NCBI GenBank assembly: GCA_963752345.1
Contig: CAVVYA010000015.1
Span: 496,001-560,000 of the forward strand
Reading direction: 5' to 3'
Source: CAVVYA01 sp963752345
Lineage (GTDB): Bacteria > Pseudomonadota > Alphaproteobacteria > SMXQ01
Length of the DNA: 64,000 nucleotides
Shown here: in pieces, positions 34,744-44,046 of the stretch
How the letters are laid out: each line of letters starts with the position of its first letter
Position numbering within the stretch: the stretch's first letter is position 1
Made by a program: the position numbers and the translations under genes
The notes under the pieces: generated by a model
The model's input: the letters and a program-made list of their open reading frames with translations, nothing else
Database searches by the model: none
What the model was told of the DNA's origin: nothing

Positions 34744-35845
34744 ATGAGGAACGTGGTGAGCAATACACTTCTGCAGTTTGACAACGTGGTGAAAAGTTTC
34801 GGCGGCACGCGGGTTGTCGACGACATCAGCTTTACCGTCGCGCCGGGCGAGTTCTTCACGCTGCTTGGTCCCTCCGGATGCGGCAAGACCACCACGCTCA
34901 GACTGCTCGCCGGGTTGGAAACGCCCGACGCCGGAGAGATCACGCTCGAGGGCCGCTGTCTGGCGGCGCCGGCGCAAGGGGATCTGGGTACCGCCCGATA
35001 AGCGCCGTGTCGGCATGATGTTTCAGTCCTACGCGATCTGGCCTCACCTGTCGGTCTTCGAGAATGTCGCCTTTCCGCTGCGCGTGCGGCGCGAATCTTC
35101 CGCTGTCATCAAGAAACGGGTGCTTGAAACGCTCGAAGATCGTCGGCCTCGGCGGTCTGGCGGATCGTGGTGCGACTCGAAATGTCCGGCGGCCAGCAGC
35201 AGCGCGTGGCTCTCGCCCGCGCGATCGTATACACGCCGAGTCTGCTGCTGCTCGACGAGCCGCTTTCGAATCTCGACGTCAAGCTGCGCGAGCAGATGCG
35301 CACGGAGCTGCGGGCACTTCAGCAGCGGCTCAATCTCGCGGTCGTCTATGTCACCCACGATCAGGCCGAGGCCATGTCGCTGTCCGACCGCATCGCGATG
35401 TTCAACAAGGGCCGGCTGGAACAGGTCGGCACGCCGCTCGAAGTGTACGAACGGCCCCTGACGCGTTTCGTCGGTGATTTCCTCGGCCGCACGATCATCG
35501 TCAGAGGCATCCTGCGCAAGGATGCGGGGCGCAGCTGGGTGGATGTGGAAAACAGCGGGCAGATCGCGGTGCAGAACGCGGACGGGCAGTTCGGCGACGG
35601 CGAGCAGGTCCGCATCCTATCCCGCCCCGAAGACATCGCTCTCCTGCCGAAGGGCGAACCAGGCGCCGAACCAGGTCGCTGGCAAGATCGAGCGCATCGT
35701 CTATATGGGCGACCATCTCGAATACACCATCAGCGCCGCCGGCCGCTCCCTCGTCCTGCCGGCGACCAAGAAGGAGAACTATCCCGTGGGATCCGACATT
35801 CGCCTGGCGTTCAACCCGGCCTGCGTGACGATGCTGCCGCCATGA
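34744..35845 (+). CDS. ABC importer ATP-binding protein (Fe3+/spermidine type), four frame breaks
   Basis: Reconstructs to about 360 residues. Walker A is GPSGCGKTT. After +1 breaks near 34980 (GGGG), 35138 and 35172 the frame gives MMFQSYAIWPHLSVFENVAF (Q loop), IVGLGGLADRGATR, the signature MSGGQQQRVALARA, Walker B LLLLDEPLSNLD and the switch His in VYVTHDQAEAMSLS. A C-terminal TOBE region follows. A fourth +1 break near 35668 leads to KIERIVYMGDHLEYTIS and the stop at 35845, overlapping the permease ATG. The family resembles FbpC/PotA. Start ATG 34744 or GTG 34756. All breaks look like extra bases, so the native gene is probably intact. Confidence 0.85.
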
Positions 35846-37589
35846 GCACCTCCGCCGCCGTCATTCCGTCCTCGAACCTCGGCCTGCGCGGCTTGCGCTT
35901 CGCGGAGCTGGTCGCGCTGCTGTTCTTTTCCATCGTGATGGCCTTGCCGGTGCTGTTCCTGCTCGTCGGCAGCTTCAACATCGCGCCGCCGGGACAGCCG
36001 GCCGTGTATGGCGTGGACAACTGGATCCGCGCGTTTTCCGATCCGAAGACGCTGAACTCGCTATGGATGAGCTTTCCGTTTTCGGTCGTGCGTCTGATCC
36101 CGTCACTGACGCTGTCGGTCATCGTCGCGTGGCTGATCGCGCGTACCGATATGCCGGGCGGCCACACGGTCGAGGTGCTGTGCTGGTTCGCCTTTTTCGT
36201 GCCGGACTTTCCGCTGACGCTGGCCTGGATCCTGCTGCTCGATCCGCATTTCGGATTCCTCAATACCGCGGCCATGTCGCTGCCGTTCATCGATGGACCG
36301 TTGTTCAATCCCTACAGTTTCTGGGGCATCGTCTGGGTGCATCTCGGTACCGGCGGCATCTGGTTCAACGTGATGCTGTTGACGCCGCTTGTTCCGCCGC
36401 CTCGGCGCGACCCTGGAAGAGGCGGCGCGGGTCGCCGGCGCCAACACCTTCACCACCTTGTGGCGCGTCACCTTCCCGGTGCTGTCGCCGATGATTCTCG
36501 CCATCGCGATGCTGAGCTTCATCCGCGGTCTGGAGGCCTTCAATACCGAGCTGCTGCTCGGGTTGCCCGCCAATATCTTCGTCTACGGCACGCGCATCTA
36601 CGATTATCTGAGGCAGGAACCGCCCGCGTACGGCGAAGCCACCGCGCTCGGCTCGGTCTTCCTGCTGGTGCTCGCCGTGCTCGCCTTAGCCTATCGCCGC
36701 TGGTTCCAGGGCAACAAGAAGTTCACCGTCGTGACCGGCCAGGGCTATTCGACGATGCGCGTGAAGCTCGGCAAGTGGCGCTATGTCGCGATCGGCGGGT
36801 TCGGCGCTGTGGTTCACCGTCATGATGGTGTTGCCGCTGGTGTTTCTGATCATCGGCTCGTTCATGCGCCGCTATGGCTTCTTCAACATCAGCAATCCGT
36901 TCACCTTCGCCCATTGGCAGAACCTGCTCAACGACCCGATCTTCCTGGTCTCGTTGCAGAACAGCCTGATGATCGCCAGCATGACGGCCATCTTCGGCAT
37001 TCTGATCTACTCGGCGTCGGCTATCTGCTCGCCTCGCCGCGCAAGCTGCGGACCAAGCCGGCGCTGGAATTCTTCTGCTGGCTGCCGTGGGTCATCCCCG
37101 GCATTCTCATGAGCCTCGGCCTGTTGTGGATCTTCCTGGCGACGCCGCTGCGCGGTGTGCTCTACGGCACCGTGCTGGGCATCGCCGTGGCTCTGACCAT
37201 TCAGGATTCGCCGGTCAGCACCCAGGCGTTCAAGTCGGCGTTCCTGCAGCTCGGCGGCGATCTGGAAGAGGCGGCACGGGTGGCCGGCGGGTCGTGGACG
37301 CTATACCTACCTGCGCATCCTGCTCCCGCTCGTGGCGCCCGTCGCGCTGACGGTCGGCATGCTCAACTTCGGCAGTGCCCTGACCAGCATCAGCACGCCG
37401 GTGCTGCTCTATAGCGCGCAGTCGCGACCACTTTCGATTCTTCTGCTGGAATACAGTTTCACCGGCGAGCTCGAACGCGCCGCTGCTCTCGGCCTGCTGA
37501 TCACCACGCTTATCGTCGCGATGATCCTGATCGGCCGGCGCTTCGGGCTCTTGAACATCACAGGCGGCACAGATGGAGGTCACAAATGA
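35842..37589 (+). CDS. ABC importer permease, two fused membrane domains (FbpB-like), four frame breaks
   Basis: Reconstructs to about 580 residues of inner-membrane permease with two binding-protein-dependent transport domains in one chain, as in FbpB and related Fe3+-type systems. The first EAA loop is TLEEAARVAGANTFTTLWRV (after a +1 break near 36400). The second is LEEAARVAGGSWT, continuing after a +1 break near 37305 as YLRILLPLVAPVALTVG. Further breaks are a +1 near 36800 and a -1 near 37015. It overlaps the ATPase stop by ATGA and the next binding-protein start by ATGA, so the operon is tightly coupled. Confidence 0.85.
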
Positions 37590-38717
37590 TGGTCTTTTGT
37601 CGGCGTGCGGCGACTGCCCGTTACATGATCGGCCTGCTGACGTTTGTCGCCGTCGGCTGGCTCGCCGCGACTGCAGGTCGCCGCGCAGACCTGGGACAAT
37701 ATCGTCGCCGCGGCGAAGAAAGAAGGGCGGGTGGTCGTCCTGGGGCCGCCGGATGCCCAGCTCCGCAAGAATATTACCAGCGAGTTTCTGGCGAAATTCG
37801 GCATCAGCGTGGAATATATCGGCGGGCGCGGCGCTGACCTGGGCAACCGCATGCGGGTCGAGCGCACGGCCGGCCTCTACACGGCCGACGCGGCGATCGC
37901 CGGCATCGATACCATGGCGCTCATCCTCTATCCCGAAAAGATGCTCGCGCCGCTCAAGCCTCTGCTGATCCTGCCGGAGGTGGTCGATGGCTCGAAGTGG
38001 AAGAGGGGCGAACTGTGGTTCGTCGATCCCGAGCGCCAGCATTCGGTGCGGCTGACGAGCTCGGTGCAGTCCGCCTTCAACATCAATACCCAGTATGTCA
38101 AGCCGGACGAGTTGCGCACGGCCCGCGACCTGCTCGATCCGAAGTGGCGCGGTAAGATCTCGTTCGACGACCCGACCCAGCCGGGCAGCGGCAGCAACAC
38201 CTCTTCGCGCTTCTATATCCAGTACGGGCCGGAATTCACCAAGCAGATCTATATCGATCAGAAGCCCGTGATCAGCCGCGACCGCCGCCAGCTGACGGAT
38301 TGGCTGCTGCGCGGCACCTATCCGATCGCGTTCAGCGTCGACGACGACCAGATCGACGCCATGCGCAAGGAAGGCCTGCCGGTCAAGGAGATCTATAAGC
38401 TCGATGACATGGGCGGGACCCTGTCGGCCGGCAATGGCCATATCGCGGTCTTCGACCGGGCGCCCCATCCTGCCGCGGCCCAAGTCTTCGCCAACTGGCT
38501 GTTGTCGCGCGAGGGCATGGAGCTTTATGCCCGTTCGCTGGCGGTGTCGCCGATGCGCAACGACATCGACGTGGTGGCGCTCGGCATCATGCCGGCCGAA
38601 CGCGTGCCGCAACCGGGTGTCCAGTATTTCGATACCTCGGATTGGAATTTCAACGTGACCGAGCGTCCGCGGCTGCGCGAGGTCATGCGCGAGATCATGA
38701 AGGAACGGCGCGACTGA
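37586..38717 (+). CDS. ABC importer substrate-binding protein, Fe3+/family-1 type, one frame break
   Basis: About 376 residues with a +1 break near 37668 inside the signal peptide region (MIGLLTFVAVGWLAA then LQVAAQTWDNIVAAAKKEGR). Landmarks are LPEVVDGSKWKRGELWFVDPE, PKWRGKISFDDPTQPGSGSN, ISRDRRQLTDWLLRGTYPIA and PHPAAAQVFANWLLSREG. It belongs to a four-member local set (with 38739, 44043 and 45826) sharing these blocks. As the gene directly after the permease (ATGA overlap), it is the likely cognate receptor of this importer. Ligand unknown. Confidence 0.88.
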
Positions 38718-38738
38718 CGGGAGAAGGAAGATCGGGCG

Positions 38739-39827
38739 ATGAAGCGATTCTCGGCTTGGATGGCGATGGCTTGTGTCGCGCTGGCGTTGAGCGCGGCGCA
38801 GACCGCGGCGGCCCAGTGGGATGACCTGATCGCCGCCGCGAAGCGTGAGGGCCGTGTCGTGGTCCATGGCCCGGCCCACCCCGAGGTGCGCGAGGCGCTG
38901 CCCGCCGCATTCCGCGCCCGCTTCGGAATCCAGCTCGAGTATTTCGGCGGCCCGGCCAGTGCCGCGGCGGTCAAGCTGCGGGCCGAGCGCGGCGCCGGGA
39001 TTTATAGCGCCGACGTGACGCTCGCCGGCATCCAGACCATGGCGACGATTTTTCACCGGGAAGGCATGCTCGAGCCGATTCGTCCCCTGCTGTTCCTGCC
39101 GGAGGTGCTCGACGGCACGAAATGGAAGCGCGGATCGCTATGGTTCATGGATCCCGAAGAGCAGTATGTGCTCCGCCTGTTCAACGCCGAGGCCGAGGAG
39201 TTTTCGATCAATACCAGCCTGGTCAAGCTGGAGGAGATCCGTTCGGCGCAAGATCTGTTGAATCCCAAATGGCGCGGCCGGATCGCGACCCACGATCCGA
39301 CGGTGCCCGGCACCGGCAGCAACCAGGCGGCCCGATTCTACGCGCAGTTCGGCGAGGACTACGTCAAGCGGCTCTTCGTCGATCAGAAGCCGGTGATCAG
39401 CCGCGACGAGCGTCAACTTACCGACTGGCTGCTGCGCGGCACCTATCCCATCGTGTTCGGCGTCAACGACGCGCGCATCCAGGAAATGCAGAAGGAAGGC
39501 ATGCCGGTGCAGCAGGTGCTCGGCCTGCCCGACCTGGAAGGCACCGTGACGGTGGGCAACGGCCTCATCGCGATATTCAAGAACGCACCCCATCCCGCCG
39601 CCGCGCAACTCGCATTGAACTGGCTCGCCTCCAAGGATGGGCTCGAAGTCTATGCCCGGGCATCGGGATGGCCGACGACGCGCAACGACATCGACGAAGC
39701 GAGCTTCGTGCCGCGGGCCGCCATACCGGAGACGGGCGTCAAATATTTCGATCTCTCCGATTGGGAATTCACGGTGACGACGAAGGAAAAGGCGCGCCTG
39801 TGGCTCAAGGAGCTGCTGGGGCGCTAG
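38739..39827 (+). CDS. ABC importer substrate-binding protein, Fe3+/family-1 type
   Basis: A 362-residue periplasmic protein. The signal peptide is KRFSAWMAMACVALALSAAQTAAAQ. The mature start WDDLIAAAKREGRVVVHGPAHP and the blocks LPEVLDGTKWKRGSLWFMDPE, ISRDERQLTDWLLRGTYPI and TTRNDIDEASFVP place it in the local four-member set. It is 21 bases after the preceding paralogue, with a GGGAGAAGGAAGATCGGGCG leader, so one importer carries two receptors in tandem and could take two related ligands. Intact. Confidence 0.92.
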   Translation: MKRFSAWMAMACVALALSAAQTAAAQWDDLIAAAKREGRVVVHGPAHPEVREALPAAFRARFGIQLEYFGGPASAAAVKLRAERGAGIYSADVTLAGIQTMATIFHREGMLEPIRPLLFLPEVLDGTKWKRGSLWFMDPEEQYVLRLFNAEAEEFSINTSLVKLEEIRSAQDLLNPKWRGRIATHDPTVPGTGSNQAARFYAQFGEDYVKRLFVDQKPVISRDERQLTDWLLRGTYPIVFGVNDARIQEMQKEGMPVQQVLGLPDLEGTVTVGNGLIAIFKNAPHPAAAQLALNWLASKDGLEVYARASGWPTTRNDIDEASFVPRAAIPETGVKYFDLSDWEFTVTTKEKARLWLKELLGR

Positions 39828-39882
39828 CCGACGAATAGCGCCGCCCGGCGCGGCGGATGAATAACGATAAATGGAGGATGGC

Positions 39883-40926
39883 ATGGATAGCGTACTTTAC
39901 ATCGGAACGGACCAGGGCGTCATCACGGCGCGCAGCCATGATCAGCGTTCGTGGACGATCGTCGACCGCGGGCTGAAGAACTGGGAAGTCCCCGAGGTTG
40001 CCGTCTCTCCCAATGAGCCGAACAAGGTCTTCGCCGGCACGCGCGGCGATGGCGTCTGGGTCAGCGAGGATTTCGGCAAAAGCTGGAAGAAGCCCTGCTA
40101 TGGCAAGCGCGGCCCGGGCAAGGTGCGCTGCGTCACGATCGACCCCAGCAACCCGCGCCGCCTCTACGCCGGCTGCGAGCCGATCGATGTGTTCATGAGC
40201 GAGGACGAGGGCAAGAGCTGGGTTCGCTTCGATTCACTCTGGGACATCCCATTTATCGCGACGATTCCCTATCCGGTCGCCACCGTCGAGCCCCATGTGC
40301 GCGACGTGACGGTCGATCCGAGCAATCCGGATATCCTCTATGCCGCCCTGCAGGTCGGCTACATCGTCAAGAGCACCAACCGTGGCAAGACCTGGACGTT
40401 GCTCGATAAAAACGTCGATTGCGACGTGCATACCATCGTGATCGATCCGTCCAATCCGAAGCGCCTGGTCATCGCCACAGGTGGGCATGATTCGCGCAAG
40501 GGCAGCGTGCCGGGCCGCGCGATCTATACCAGCGATGACGCGGGAGCCACCTGGTCCCCCGCGGCGATGAACTTCCCGCAGGAATACTCGGTGCCGTTGA
40601 CGCCGGACCCGCGCGACCCGAAACGGCTCTATGCGGCCCTGGCCCACGGACAGCCGGGGCAATGGCGTCGGCGCGATACCGGCGCCGAGTCGGCGATGAT
40701 CCGCTCGAGCGACGGCGGCAAAAGCTGGGCTCGCCTGGGCAATGGCATCGAGAGCAAGGAGTTTCCCGAAGCCATCGTGGTGGATGACGCGATTCCAGGC
40801 CTCGTCTATGCCGCTTGCCGCAACGGCGACTTCTACGCCAGCGACGACTCGGGCGACTCGTGGCGCTCCATCCCCCTCGATCTCAACATCGCCGATCTCC
40901 AAAGCGTCACGCTCGTCCACGCGTAA
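39883..40926 (+). CDS. BNR/YVTN-type beta-propeller protein, no signal peptide
   Basis: A 347-residue repeat protein. Asp-box-like blades recur: SEDFGKSWKK, SEDEGKSWVR, STNRGKTWTL, TSDDAGATWSP, SSDGGKSWARL and SDDSGDSWRS, each preceded by a DPSNPxxLYA-type strand. That gives about six or seven blades, as in sialidase-fold or photosystem-assembly-like propellers. The N-terminus (MDSVLYIGTDQGVITARSHD) is not a signal peptide, so it acts in the cytosol or is exported another way. No catalytic sialidase residues are evident. ATG 39883 follows GGAGGATGGC. It sits between the ABC receptor genes and a leaderless binding-protein-like gene; its role is unknown. Confidence 0.82.
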   Translation: MDSVLYIGTDQGVITARSHDQRSWTIVDRGLKNWEVPEVAVSPNEPNKVFAGTRGDGVWVSEDFGKSWKKPCYGKRGPGKVRCVTIDPSNPRRLYAGCEPIDVFMSEDEGKSWVRFDSLWDIPFIATIPYPVATVEPHVRDVTVDPSNPDILYAALQVGYIVKSTNRGKTWTLLDKNVDCDVHTIVIDPSNPKRLVIATGGHDSRKGSVPGRAIYTSDDAGATWSPAAMNFPQEYSVPLTPDPRDPKRLYAALAHGQPGQWRRRDTGAESAMIRSSDGGKSWARLGNGIESKEFPEAIVVDDAIPGLVYAACRNGDFYASDDSGDSWRSIPLDLNIADLQSVTLVHA

Positions 40927-40944
40927 CCAACCTGGAGGCAGGCC

Positions 40945-41016
40945 ATGACGATCCGGGCGGAAGACGAGATCTGCGGGAGGTGGCGGCCGGCGGCGATGCA
41001 GCCACAGGTCAAGTGA
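40945..41016 (+). CDS. Possible 23-residue small frame with good ribosome site
   Basis: ATG 40945 is preceded by TGGAGGCAGGCC, and the frame reads MTIRAEDEICGRWRPAAMQP then QVK before a TGA five bases ahead of the next gene. It may be a leader peptide coupling translation, a remnant gene start or chance. No family recognised. Confidence 0.25.
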   Translation: MTIRAEDEICGRWRPAAMQPQVK

Positions 41017-41020
41017 AGCC

Positions 41021-41965
41021 ATGAGACGAATCAGGCTCGCCTATCGCGACAACGACCGCACGCCGGTCATTTTCTGCATCCAGGAAATGGCGCGTCGTCA
41101 TTACGACCTCGATGTCGAGGTGACTCAGATCAAGGGCACTGAAGACTATGAAGCGGCGCTGTTCGACGGCGCCTGCGACGTCATCATGGAGCATCTGGAG
41201 TATCTCTACGAATGCGCCGCCAAGGGCGAGAAGGTGACGTTCTTCTGCGCCCCGAGCAAGGGCGGGAATCTGGCGTTGGTGGTGGCGCCGCACGTTCGCG
41301 GCCCCGAGGATTTCAAGGGCGGCGCCATGGCGGTCCGCCCCTCCGGGCAGCCTCACGCCATTGTCCAGTGGCTGCGCATGATGGGGCTCGAGAATGACGT
41401 CCGCACCGAGTTCGTCAAGGACAGCGACGTCGGCCGCTGGGGGCAGTGGAAAAAGGTCGCGTCGGGCGAGTGCGTGGCGGCCTTCATGTCGCCCCTCTAT
41501 CTGCCGGATGCCCTGGCGGCCGGACTGAAGGTCTTGGGCGCGCCCGATATCCCCATCGTCGGACAGTACGCCCATGGCTGTCTGGCGCGCTTCGCCCGGG
41601 ACGAGGGTGCGCTGCTGACCGATTACCTCAAGGCCGTGATCCATGCGGTCTGCCTGATGATCCTGCGGCGCGATGAGGCGCTGGCGATTGTCGCGGGCGA
41701 GCCGATGCGGCGCATGAAGATCGATAGCCGGGAGGAGTTGGCGCGGCAGTTCAACTCGATCGTCGAAGGGTTGAAGCCCAAGCCCTATCCGACGCCTCAG
41801 GCGATCGCCAATACCTACGAAATCGCCACCGTCGAATATCCCGAGTCGGCGGGGCTCAATCCCCTGTCGCTCTGGGATCTTCACTGGGTAAAGGCGCTCG
41901 ACGACGCGGGCTTCATCGATCAACTCGTGAAAAGACTTTCGCATCGCGTGCCGCAAAACGCCTGA
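41021..41965 (+). CDS. NMT1/THI5-like periplasmic-binding-fold protein without signal peptide
   Basis: A 314-residue protein with a type II binding-protein fold pattern: IRLAYRDNDRTPVIFCIQEM at the start, KGTEDYEAALFDGACDVIMEH, the hinge region GGAMAVRPSGQPHAIVQWLR, and VAAFMSPLYLPDALAAG. There is no signal peptide or lipobox, so it is unlikely to be a classical transport receptor. Cytosolic members of this fold include Thi5 and 4,5-dihydroxyphthalate decarboxylase, so an enzyme is plausible (inference). It lies between the beta-propeller gene and an amidohydrolase gene in one direction and is probably co-transcribed with both. Confidence 0.7.
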   Translation: MRRIRLAYRDNDRTPVIFCIQEMARRHYDLDVEVTQIKGTEDYEAALFDGACDVIMEHLEYLYECAAKGEKVTFFCAPSKGGNLALVVAPHVRGPEDFKGGAMAVRPSGQPHAIVQWLRMMGLENDVRTEFVKDSDVGRWGQWKKVASGECVAAFMSPLYLPDALAAGLKVLGAPDIPIVGQYAHGCLARFARDEGALLTDYLKAVIHAVCLMILRRDEALAIVAGEPMRRMKIDSREELARQFNSIVEGLKPKPYPTPQAIANTYEIATVEYPESAGLNPLSLWDLHWVKALDDAGFIDQLVKRLSHRVPQNA

Positions 41966-42033
41966 AGCGGAGAGCGGACGGTCAACGGAGGGCCCGGGAG
42001 TCCCATCAATCACTACGAAAGGCGGATCATCGT

Positions 42034-43197
42034 ATGCGTAACGGAATGAAAATTTACGACGCGGATACTCACGTGCGTCCCTCCGCAGAATCGATTCGCC
42101 CTTATCTCACCAGTTCGGTCCTGGAGCAGGTTCCCGATCTCGACGCGCATCGGGAGGAGATCCATACCGGCATGGCCGGCGAAAAGCGGCAGCAGCCCTA
42201 TCGCCACTTCTATCGCTTCGCCAAGCGCGAGGGTTGGAGCAAGTCGAAGCCGCGCCATCTCGGCGAGGCCGCGCCGCGCGAGAACGAAAAGCGCCATTTC
42301 CAGACCTTCATGGGCGTCCACTTCCCGACCGAGGGCGGCGGCGATTACGATTCCGCGGCCCGGCTGCGCGACATGGACGAGGAAGGGACCGATGTGCATT
42401 TCATCGTGCATAGCGGCGGCGCGGGCCATCCCGATCCCGAGATCGAGATGGAATTCATCTATGCCGAGCACCGCTACCTCAACGATTTCTGCAACCGCGA
42501 TCCCAGCCGGCTGAAAACCTGCATCACCGTGACGCCCCAGTCGGTCGAGGGCTCGGTGGCGGAAATCGAGCGTTGGGGATCGCAGCGCTGGTGCGTCGCC
42601 GTTCATCCCAAGCTGCCGATCGACTATCCGCTCGATCACCCGGACATGCATCCAATCTGGGCGGCGGCCCAGAAGCATGGGCTGGCGGTGATTCACCACA
42701 GCCTGTCCTCGGGCTATCCGGGGTATCGCGACATGTGGAGCAATCCGTTCCTCGGGCGTTGCGCCAGCCACCCCTGGGCGGCGATGCGCGCGGTCGGCTC
42801 GTTCTTTGGCGGCGGGCTGATGGACCGCTTCCCGGAGATCCGCTACGGCGTGCTCGAGTCGGGCTTCGGCTGGTTGCCGTTCTGGGCCCGCCGCATGGAC
42901 GACCAGGTGATCTACCTGGGCTATGTCGCCACGGATCTGAGACACAAGATGAGCGAGTACATGACGGGCGGGCGTTTCTTCGCCGCCATCGAGCAGCACG
43001 AAGGTGCCGACATGGCGAAGGTCGTCAACGACATGATGGGCGACGATCTGCTGATGTTCGGTTCCGACTATCCCCATGCGGAGTCGCGTTTCCCGGAATC
43101 CGCCGATCGGGTGCTTGCGTGGGAGAACACCATCGGGCGCGATGCGACGCGTCGGATGATGTGGGACAACGCGGTGCGCTTCTTCGGCGAGCCGTGA
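42034..43197 (+). CDS. Amidohydrolase family 2 (ACMSD/LigW-like) metal-dependent hydrolase or decarboxylase
   Basis: A 387-residue TIM-barrel amidohydrolase. Metal-site residues are in IYDADTHV (Asp9, Asp11, His13), AVIHHSLSSG (His221, His222) and FGSDYPHAESRFP (Asp345). The ending TRRMMWDNAVRFFGEP is typical of the group. Relatives decarboxylate aromatic acids (2-amino-3-carboxymuconate semialdehyde, 5-carboxyvanillate, resorcylate) or hydrolyse ring-cleavage products. It is followed by a class II aldolase gene 102 bases on, so both may act on one carboxylated intermediate. Confidence 0.86.
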   Translation: MRNGMKIYDADTHVRPSAESIRPYLTSSVLEQVPDLDAHREEIHTGMAGEKRQQPYRHFYRFAKREGWSKSKPRHLGEAAPRENEKRHFQTFMGVHFPTEGGGDYDSAARLRDMDEEGTDVHFIVHSGGAGHPDPEIEMEFIYAEHRYLNDFCNRDPSRLKTCITVTPQSVEGSVAEIERWGSQRWCVAVHPKLPIDYPLDHPDMHPIWAAAQKHGLAVIHHSLSSGYPGYRDMWSNPFLGRCASHPWAAMRAVGSFFGGGLMDRFPEIRYGVLESGFGWLPFWARRMDDQVIYLGYVATDLRHKMSEYMTGGRFFAAIEQHEGADMAKVVNDMMGDDLLMFGSDYPHAESRFPESADRVLAWENTIGRDATRRMMWDNAVRFFGEP

Positions 43198-43299
43198 GCA
43201 CGCCGCGCCGGCGGCAAGAGGATAACGGATGGCTGAGCGATCGAACGTTCAGGGCCATCGGCTGCGCCACGGGCTTCGTATATTGGGAGGCGTGACATC

Positions 43300-44046
43300 G
43301 TGAGTATCGTTTCGGAAGGTTCTTTGCGGACGGTGGCGCTGGAGCAGCTCAGGGAGCGCGTGGCGCAGGCCTGCCGGGTGATCGGCAAGCTGGATCTGAC
43401 CAAGGCCGCGACGGGCCATCTCAGCATGCGTGTCCCCGGCACCGACACCGTGCTGATCCGCGCCCGCGGCGCGGGCGAGACCGGCGTGCGCTACACCACG
43501 GCGGACGAGGTCATGCTCGTCGATCTCGAGGGCAACAAGCTCGACGGCCGCGACGACCTGGAGCCGCCGCGCGAGGTCTACATCCACACCTGGCTCTATC
43601 GCACCCGCGCGGACGTCGGCGCGGTGGTCCATGCCCATCCGCCCACGGTGGTCCTGTTCACCATCTGCAACAAGGCGCTGCTGCCGCTCTACGGCGGCTA
43701 CGACCCGAGCAGCCTGCGGCTGTTGCTGGAGGGCATTCCGACCTATCCGAGCAGCGTCACGGTCACCAACGACACGCTCGGAGAGGCATTCGCCGCCACC
43801 ATGAAGGGGCGTGCCTGCCTGATGAAGGGCCATGGCATCACGACCGTCGGGCGGGACGTCGAGGACGCGACCTTGACCGCGATCAAGCTCAATCATCTGG
43901 CCGAAATGAACTACCGCGCGCATCTCCTGGGCAATCCCGAGCCGATCTCGGCGGAAGACATCGCGACCTTCGCCAAATCGAAGCGTGAAAAGGACAACGA
44001 GCCGCTGTGGCGCTACTACTGCAAGCTGGTGGGAGAAAAATCATGA
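43300..44046 (+). CDS. Class II aldolase/adducin family protein
   Basis: A 248-residue metal-dependent enzyme. The expected zinc ligands are His111 and His113 (VVHAHPPTV) and His178 (MKGHGITTVG), with Glu92 (PPREVYIHT). The N-terminal TKAATGHLSMRVPG is typical. It starts at GTG 43300 after GGGAGGCGTGACATC. Its TGA overlaps the ATG of the binding protein at 44043, so the two are translationally coupled and the receptor may collect the enzyme's substrate or precursor. Aldolase and aromatic-acid decarboxylase activities both occur in the family. Confidence 0.88.
   Translation: MSIVSEGSLRTVALEQLRERVAQACRVIGKLDLTKAATGHLSMRVPGTDTVLIRARGAGETGVRYTTADEVMLVDLEGNKLDGRDDLEPPREVYIHTWLYRTRADVGAVVHAHPPTVVLFTICNKALLPLYGGYDPSSLRLLLEGIPTYPSSVTVTNDTLGEAFAATMKGRACLMKGHGITTVGRDVEDATLTAIKLNHLAEMNYRAHLLGNPEPISAEDIATFAKSKREKDNEPLWRYYCKLVGEKS

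Noticed and set aside
35167..36825. A 552-codon frame joining the ATPase C-terminus to the permease N-terminus
   Set aside because: The stretch between the break near 35668 and the permease ATG at 35842 is out-of-frame sequence; the two proteins are separate genes overlapping by ATGA.
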